From the NCBI RefSeq assembly GCF_021869535.1, contig NW_026262712.1, positions 107,009,640 to 107,073,639 of the forward strand: a stretch of 64,000 nucleotides of DNA, written 5' to 3'. The position numbers were made by a program, and so were the translations under genes. The DNA comes from Mytilus californianus. Taxonomy: Eukaryota > Mollusca > Bivalvia > Mytilida > Mytilidae. Shown here one piece after another: positions 58,270 through 64,000 of this stretch (position 1 is its first letter; every line of letters begins with the position of its first letter). The notes under the pieces were generated by a model, which had not been told where the DNA came from, searched no databases, and saw nothing but the letters and a program-made list of their open reading frames with translations.

Positions 58270-58856
58270 ATTTAATTTAGGATGGTATTTCTTAATAAAA
58301 TAATTTTCTTTATATTTCTCATTGGTTCCGTTGTATTATCTGAACACTGATAAAATGGAAAAAGGAAGAAATCTGGATGATTTGATCCAGCGCATCTATC
58401 AATATGTTCGCTAAGTGGGATTTTTCTTGTGCTCGGGACTCGAATTTGCTGTCTATGTACTATCATTCGTTTTCTAATGGTATTGCCGGTTTGTCCAATA
58501 TAATTTTCTTGACAACCACTGCAAGTGATGATGTATAGAAGATTTTCCGATGCACATGTAAAACTGTTCTTGATTTTAAAAATGTGTCCTGATTTAAAAA
58601 CGAATAGTGTTCCTTCGGATAATTATAAACAAGATTCACGGTTTGGTCGTCCATATTTTTGTACCTTTGGTTGACTATTTTCAGTTTGGAATGTTGCGCG
58701 GGTCAACAATTTTTTTAATGATTTCGGTTGCCGTTTGCTTTTAATTACTTTGTGTGAATTAAATAATTTCAACATCCTCTGGTCGCTCTGTAAAAATGAT
58801 AAATTGTTATGTATAGTGTTGAAATTTGGTGCATTTTCAGCCTTATTTTTTTCCTA
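58270..58856 (-). pseudogene. Penelope-like GIY-YIG endonuclease, unit 2
   Basis: Copy of the fragment at 52015-52600, with different damage. Here the frame runs intact through GQTGNTIRKRMIVHRQQIRV, PSTRKIPLSEHIDRCAGSNH and FYQC, but a nonsense change turns the Tyr codon in RESCLYLSEG into TAA (near 58620-58625). Both copies share the last frameshift near RNIKKI. Unit 2 therefore shows what the GIY-YIG core looked like before the unit 1 deletion. Confidence 0.8.
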
Positions 58857-60603
58857 TATATATATATATATATTGAATGATACAAAAACATACATGTAGT
58901 TACCCTAGCTATCATATATTTTTTACAATAAGTATATATACCTGCACATAGCTATTATTGTTACGCTATTTCATGGGGAGATACTAGTAAATAGATTTGA
59001 CAAATATCTTAAACATTTACGAAAGTGATTTTAGAGACATATATACACAATCTCTTGTGATTTTAATTGCATCTGTAAAAAAAAAATATCGACATCTGAT
59101 TAGTTTCAGATTCAATCATCAACCTTGTCTTATATTTCATCTAAATTTCTCGACCTCATGCAATATCATGAAGCTTCAAATAGTGATCTATCCCAGCGAC
59201 TCATCCCTTTCACTCATTACATAATAAATGCCCCCGCACACACCACAAGATCGTTGGGCTAAGTTGGATGTTGTCTAGATCTACCTAGCTAGCTCTTCAT
59301 AGCAAGATAGCAGACGTTGAAGAACAGAAAGACAAAAAATATATCTAAAAAGGAATATAAGAAGAACAAAAAACTACTCTCAGACGATAAAAGCATTTAT
59401 ACATGTATGCTAACATATTTTAAGCAATGTTTAATTTCTATGAATGATTTTTAAGGAGATGTGAAATATACATAATTAATTTAGACAGCAACCCAATTAA
59501 GCAACAAACACAACGTGACAATTTACTTCTTATGTTCCTTGTCTTTGAAATATGTTCCACTAGTTATACAAGTTATCTTTAATACTGAGCATTGTTATCA
59601 GTGAGTTTAAAGTTATAATTCAAGTACATTATAAAAACATGTATTATATTGATAATGTAATAAATAAAAGGTGTAAACATCCAATACGGATTATGTGGAG
59701 TATAGCAAAATGTTTAATTACATTATCCATAAAAAAATTACCCAAATGACAATAATTTAATGAGTCAAAAAAGCGAAGAATAAGAAAAATCCATCAGAAA
59801 ATTTCTATAGATCAATCATTTATTTATGATTATTGCAATTCAACATATGTTACTTCATATCAGAATTTGTAGAAAAATGAAATAGTGTGTTGGCAGATTT
59901 TAGCTCCCAGCTCAGCTGACACTATAGCATACATACTTTTTAATAAAGTCTATTGTCATTTTCCGGATTAGTAAGTTTTTATCTGGACAATCAACATTCT
60001 TTTCTGGATTCAATAGTTTATTAAATTCTCACCACATTCAACAAACATTTTTACACAAGACATCCAAACACATAAAACGTCTAGATATTAGTCAACGAGC
60101 TGTCTTACGAGGGCGTTGGATGGTTATGTAAAACGATACTGTACACAATAAATTAAATTGGCCTAAAAGTGTTCAAAACAATACCAATTTTAAAAAAAAG
60201 GTAACAATAAATATTTCGGATAACATATATCCTTCATCAGTATGAAGCAAAATGATTCATATCAATCTATTCTGATTTCACTAAAACAATCTTGAACGTA
60301 ATACAAATTTAAAACCAAATCAAACTTGTATAATTCTAAAGTTCCAAAGTTCAAGGAGGTTAAGTATTAACTACAGAGACTGCGTATATATGGATCCAAA
60401 ATGAATAACACTATGCGATTTGAACTTGAATGCTGTTATTATATTAACAATTGTTAAATTTATACGAAACAGCAATTAAGTAAAGGAAGAACATTTCCTG
60501 CTTATTATTCAGTGTGTTGATTATTCATTGATTTATATTTGTACTTATATTTTGGCATTGCATTAGGTCATGCTTTTCTCATACTTTTTTTGTAAGACTT
60601 TTA

Positions 60604-60824
60604 ACCAAATCCGTTGGATGTGTACTGATTGGTACTTCAGTCTGGGAGAAAATGATTTATTTCAGAGACGGATTTAGAAGGACGGACAGGGGCCTGTCCC
60701 CCTTGTGGAGCTACATATATGGTTAATGCATAGACTTTTTACATGTTCCAATGCTAACGTTGCCTAGTTTTGGCCCCCTTTTCAAAATTCTGGGCCTGCA
60801 TTTTCATTTATTAGTTTTTATTGG
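60604..60824. other. Non-coding flank after the tandem block
   Basis: Short stretch that contains CAGGGGCCTGTCCCCCTTG, a phrase I associate with common mussel repeats. No frame. Confidence 0.4.
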
Positions 60825-60831
60825 CTTTGAT

Positions 60832-60865
60832 CAAGGATTTGTATGGATTTCTATACAAATCCTTG
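60832..60865. mobile_element. 34-bp perfect hairpin with 7-bp direct repeats
   Basis: CAAGGATTTGTAT (60832-60844) and its exact complement (60853-60865) form a hairpin with an 8-base loop. CTTTGAT precedes it (60825-60831) and follows it (60866-60872). The related repeat at 48251-48270 reads GGCTTTGAAATGGCCTTTAG with no insertion. The arrangement looks like a minute insertion with target-site duplication. Confidence 0.65.
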
Positions 60866-60879
60866 CTTTGATTTAGCTT

Positions 60880-61378
60880 TCAGTAACTGCGACTGACCTC
60901 GCCGAGTTACTTATTTTCCGCACTTTTTTAATATTTTGTCTTCATGCAAGTGTTTTTTGTGCTCCTTGCCGATCTAATGAGTCGATTCATTTCCAACTGA
61001 TTTTTACAGTTTATTCGTATGTTGTACTGTAACACACCTGTTACACCAGGTTAGGTAAGGGTTGAGCTCTCACAAAATATATATGGGCTTGTCCCAAGTC
61101 AGGAGCATGAAAGTCAGTGGTTGTCATTGATTGCTGTGTATCGATATTTGTTTTATGTTAAATGTTTTGTCATAATTCAGACCGTTGTTTTCGATTGAAT
61201 TGTTTCACATTTTGTCATGTCGGGATCTTTTATATGTGACTATATACAGTATGGGTTTCGCTCATTGTAATGTTGAATCGCTGTTTTGTTAATTTTCATT
61301 ATGACCTATATATGCTTAAATCTGCTTCATAAGGACTCTGATGGATAGTCATCTTATTGCCAATCATACCAGTTTTTT
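60880..61378 (+). repeat. Dispersed repeat family M1, forward copy
   Basis: Contains AACACACCTGTTACACCAGG, GGCTTGTCCCAAGTCAGGAG, AGACCGTTGTTTTCG, CACATTTTGTCATGTCGGGA and CCAATCATACCAG in the order of the other copies. It ends near the poly-T at 61370-61382. Confidence 0.75.
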
Positions 61379-61612
61379 TTTTATTTTAGATAAAATAAAA
61401 AAAACAACAACAAGAAGTGGTTTGATGCAAGTTTACACCAAGCTAAGGATAACTTGCTCAACTATGGAAAAACTTATTCACGATTTCAATATGACCTCTT
61501 TATAAAAAAACATTTCTATAAAATGAATCGTGAATACTCGAAGCTTAGGAAATACAAATATAAACAATACAGATCAGCTGGAATCAGAAGATAATCCAAA
61601 AGCTGTATTGGA

Positions 61613-61875
61613 TTTGATTTTTGATTTTTGGTGTTTTAACGCCACTTTTAAGCACCGCTTTTTGTCTATTTCGTAGCGGCCAGTTTTTATTGGTGGAAGA
61701 AGCCAGAGCGCCCGGTGAAAACCACCGACCTTCGATAGGAAAACTGACAATCCTAGTCAATTAAGATTGGTGTCGAATGCACCCGCACGAGCGGGGTTCG
61801 AACTCACAACTTCAGTGTTGACTGGCTAGTGATTACAGTAGTAACTACTTAGACCACTCGGCCACCGAGGCCCCC
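61613..61875 (-). mobile_element. Full-length tRNA-derived SINE with 12-bp TSD
   Basis: Flanked by AGCTGTATTGGA at 61601-61612 and 61876-61887. On the minus strand it starts GGGGGCCTCGGTGGCCGAGT with an A-box (plus 61854-61864) and has a B-box GAGTTCGAACCCC (61793-61805), a central region with ACCGGGCGCTCTGGCTTC, and a 3' tail built of AAATC units. The polymerase III boxes, tail and target duplication together make it a reliable SINE. It is about 263 bp and interrupts the LINE relic. Confidence 0.92.
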
Positions 61876-62083
61876 AGCTGTATTGGAACGTAGTTAATAA
61901 ATTGCAAGGGGAAAAAACAAAGCAGGTGACAAATGCGTAATACCACCATCAACTTCAATATCACATTTTGAAAGAGAAATTTGAAAGTAGTCTGAGATAA
62001 ATATAGAGCTGTGAAAACCTGAAACGGTTAGAAAATACTAAATGATACAATGAATTGGACTTAGCCATTACATCGTCTGAACT

Positions 62084-62161
62084 CATTCGGCAAACCTCGG
62101 CCGATCTAACACAATCTAAGTTAGATGTAGGGTACCTAAATCTGCCGAGGTTTGCCGATTG
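62084..62161. mobile_element. 78-bp MITE with 10-bp TSD (MULE-like)
   Basis: Flanked by CGTCTGAACT at 62074-62083 and 62162-62171. The terminal inverted repeats are about 22 bp with two mismatches; the perfect core TCGGCAAACCTCGGC is at 62087-62101 and its complement at 62144-62158. TSDs of 9-10 bp are typical of Mutator-like transposons. Removing it restores the LINE reading SSELSKAIS. No protein. Confidence 0.82.
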
Positions 62162-62629
62162 CGTCTGAACTATCCAAAGCTATTTCACATATAAATGTAA
62201 TTAATCATCAGTCTTTGACAACGGTAGTAATAATATGACAAGAATGGACAGACATTCCTACTAAAAGGCTTTCAGAAAATATCAAGTACTTGTCTGTCTT
62301 CAGTTATTTACCCAACATCTTGGACTGAAGTTTATATAATTTTTTGATGCAACGATGCAAGTGATCTTAACAATTAGAGGAAGAACGATAACAAGTGCTA
62401 TCTTGAAATTTTTAACAGAATTTAAAGTTTACAACTTGTCAGATTTCGTCGGGAACATAGTGTTATACATGACAGTCAAATTGGATTTACAAAGAAAGTC
62501 AGAACGGTAGACCATACATTATGTTCATACTTAACTGCCTTATTAACACATACCGCAATTCAAAAACTGTTTTTGTTGACTTTCAGATACTGCCATACAC
62601 AAAGGAATCAAAATTTGTTTCTTACCTAG

Positions 62630-63460
62630 TGAAATAAGTTCCGGGTTTGTGAGATTTGTTCCTTACCTTGTGAAATAAGTTCCTTGTCTGTGAAATATGT
62701 TCCACTAGTTATACAAGTTATCTTTAATACTGAGCATTGTTATCAGTGAGTTTAAAGTTATAATTCAAGTACATTATAAAAACATGTATTATATTGATAA
62801 TGTAATAAATAAAAGGTGTAAACATTCAATATGGATTCTGTGGAGTATAGCAAAATGTTTAATTACATTATCCATAAAAAAAATACCTAAATGACAATAA
62901 TTTAATGATTCAGAAAAGCGAAGAATAAGAAAAAAACATCTGAAATTTTTTATAGTTCAATCATTTATTTATGAATATTGCAATTCAACATATTATGTTA
63001 CTTCATATCAGAATTTGTAGAAAAATGAAATATTGTGTTTTAGATATTTACCACAGTTGTTAATCATAGTTGTGCATTTGTTTTTTTTATCATATTATCT
63101 ACGTACAATATACATGATATATATGCTGACTTAATATGAATTTCTAAAAGATTTACCTTATTTTGAATGTTTTTCGTGTTGTTTAAAGACTTGTTGAGTA
63201 TTAAATTTGTCAGGTACAACTATAGAATGTTTTGCTTGATATAATGTTAATGCATCGTGTTAATCTATAACACCCGGAACTTATTTGACATTTAGTAAAA
63301 AAAATAGTGCCGGAACAAATTTTACAGTGCTGGAACATATTTCCTTATAATATATATTCCGGGTATAAATTTTCTGTGATATAAATTCCGGTGGAATATA
63401 TTTCCTATGAAATAAGTCCGGCGGAACAAATGTCACGCCGGAACAATTTTTTTGTTACAA
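62630..63460. repeat. Inverted clusters of a GAAATAAGTTCC motif
   Basis: Left cluster (62630-62704): GAAATAAGTTCC, GAGATTTGTTCC, GAAATAAGTTCC and GAAATATGTTCC at a spacing of about 20 bases. Right cluster (63270-63460): the complement in several forms such as GGAACTTATTT, GGAACAAATTT and GGAACATATTT. The 15-mer AAATAAGTTCCGGGT at 62632-62646 is exactly complementary to 63272-63286. The block at 62684-63032 lies between them. Confidence 0.65.
62684..63032 (+). repeat. Third, partial copy of part of the tandem block
   Basis: Matches 53279-53636 (unit 1) and 59535-59892 (unit 2) from TTCCTTGTCT to AAATGAAAT with several substitutions and short indels. At the site AACATATGTTA(A/C)TTCATATC it agrees with unit 2. 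It is a dispersed repeat in its own right that the tandem block contains. Confidence 0.9.
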
Positions 63461-64000
63461 AAAAATAATCTTAATAGCAAAAAATAATTCAGATATAACT
63501 TGAAACTATGAACAGGGTCAGGAACAAACTTCTAATGTTTGTTTTGGGGTTTATTGACTATTTATACTAGACATGCTATATGAGAGAAAGAGAAATAAAA
63601 GAAAATTATAAATTTAAAAGACGAAAATACTGTTGGCATTTTAAAAGATTATTCTTAATTGTATGTTTTGTACAAGAATTGTAAAACAAGTATAAACATT
63701 CATATACTATGATCATAAAACAAAAAGACATTTATATTTCAACATACGAACGGTCTCCCACAAAAGATTATGTCAAGCTTTTAAGGGTAAGTATGATAAG
63801 GGCCTTATTCTTCATCCAACATTCAATGGTATAGTAAATAAATATGAAGATATGTACAAGTAAAACAATCACAAAAAATACAGTATCAAGCTGTATGCTT
63901 AATAAAGTTTTTGGTCTTTGTTGATTCTCTTATGTTGATGGCCTCATAGTGAACTTAAAATAGCTTTGCAGAACTTATTACCTTCTTTATAACCAACGAT
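63461..64000. other. Non-coding to window end
   Basis: AT-rich; no gene or repeat family recognised. Confidence 0.45.

Larger units (their letters stand above)
54349..60603 (+). repeat. Tandem block, unit 2 (about 6,255 bp)
   Basis: Direct repeat of 48106-54348. Offset grows from 6,243 at the start to 6,256 near 53279/59535 through several small indels, including six extra bases at about 56470. It ends at CTTTTAAC (60598-60605), after which the sequence leaves the repeat (CAAATCCGTTGG). Confidence 0.95.
61395..62620 (+). pseudogene. LINE ORF2 relic, twice interrupted
   Basis: In pieces: KKWFDASLHQAKDNLLNYGK, FIKKHFYKMNREYSKLRKYK (the region before the reverse transcriptase), AVLER then a SINE (61613-61875), VVNKLQGEKTKQV, SSELSKAIS across a 78-bp MITE (62084-62161), and QIGFTKKVRTVDH (about 62475-62520), a decayed reverse-transcriptase start. 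Stops and frameshifts are frequent. Order and orientation are consistent with one LINE copy. Confidence 0.7.

Overview
The window looks like nuclear DNA of a marine mussel, most likely Mytilus or a close mytilid. It is AT-rich, gene-poor, eukaryotic, and crowded with decayed retroelements and dispersed repeats that I recognise as typical of mussel genomes. There is no operon organisation, no bacterial feature and no CRISPR array. The species call is inference from repeat families and from the two host genes, not a database match.

Two convincing host genes are present. They are paralogues of the DUF229 family (alkaline-phosphatase/sulfatase fold, type II membrane proteins). One lies at 22940-24943 (+), the other at 35100-37100 (-). 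They converge on each other about 10 kb apart, have nearly equal lengths (667 and 666 residues), share the same catalytic-motif spacing, and each begins a few bases after a strong splice acceptor. Most other long reading frames belong to mobile elements.

Layout. 1-7000: non-coding DNA with a TTAA-flanked MITE and a small tandem duplication carrying a 40-bp hairpin insertion. 7030-12190 (-): a broken LINE (ORF1, reverse transcriptase, C-terminal domain) interrupted by two other elements, one of them a strong foldback. 12300-21900: repeats, including a nest of four mobile elements (14559-19665) that contains the only long intact LINE frame (1,124 codons by TTG count, open to 15848). 22176-22800: LINE relic just upstream of the first DUF229 gene. 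25600-34800: MITEs, Penelope-like and other reverse-transcriptase relics, and a decayed gene of an unnamed family. 37440-44440: LINE tail, a tRNA-derived SINE dimer, a 17 x 44-bp satellite and a long inverted-repeat element. 48106-60603: two tandem copies of a ~6.25-kb block about 1% different from each other, each with a dead Penelope-like GIY-YIG segment. 60604-64000: repeats, a LINE relic split by a full SINE with target duplication and by a 78-bp MITE, and a third partial copy of part of the 6.25-kb block.

The most unusual signals are very small hairpin insertions flanked by 7-bp direct repeats (5818-5857 and 60832-60865), the 78-bp MITE with a 10-bp duplication, the nested element at 14.5-19.7 kb, the near-perfect satellite, and the tandem block, which could be real or could be two haplotypes joined by assembly. 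I did not find a coherent new multi-gene system.
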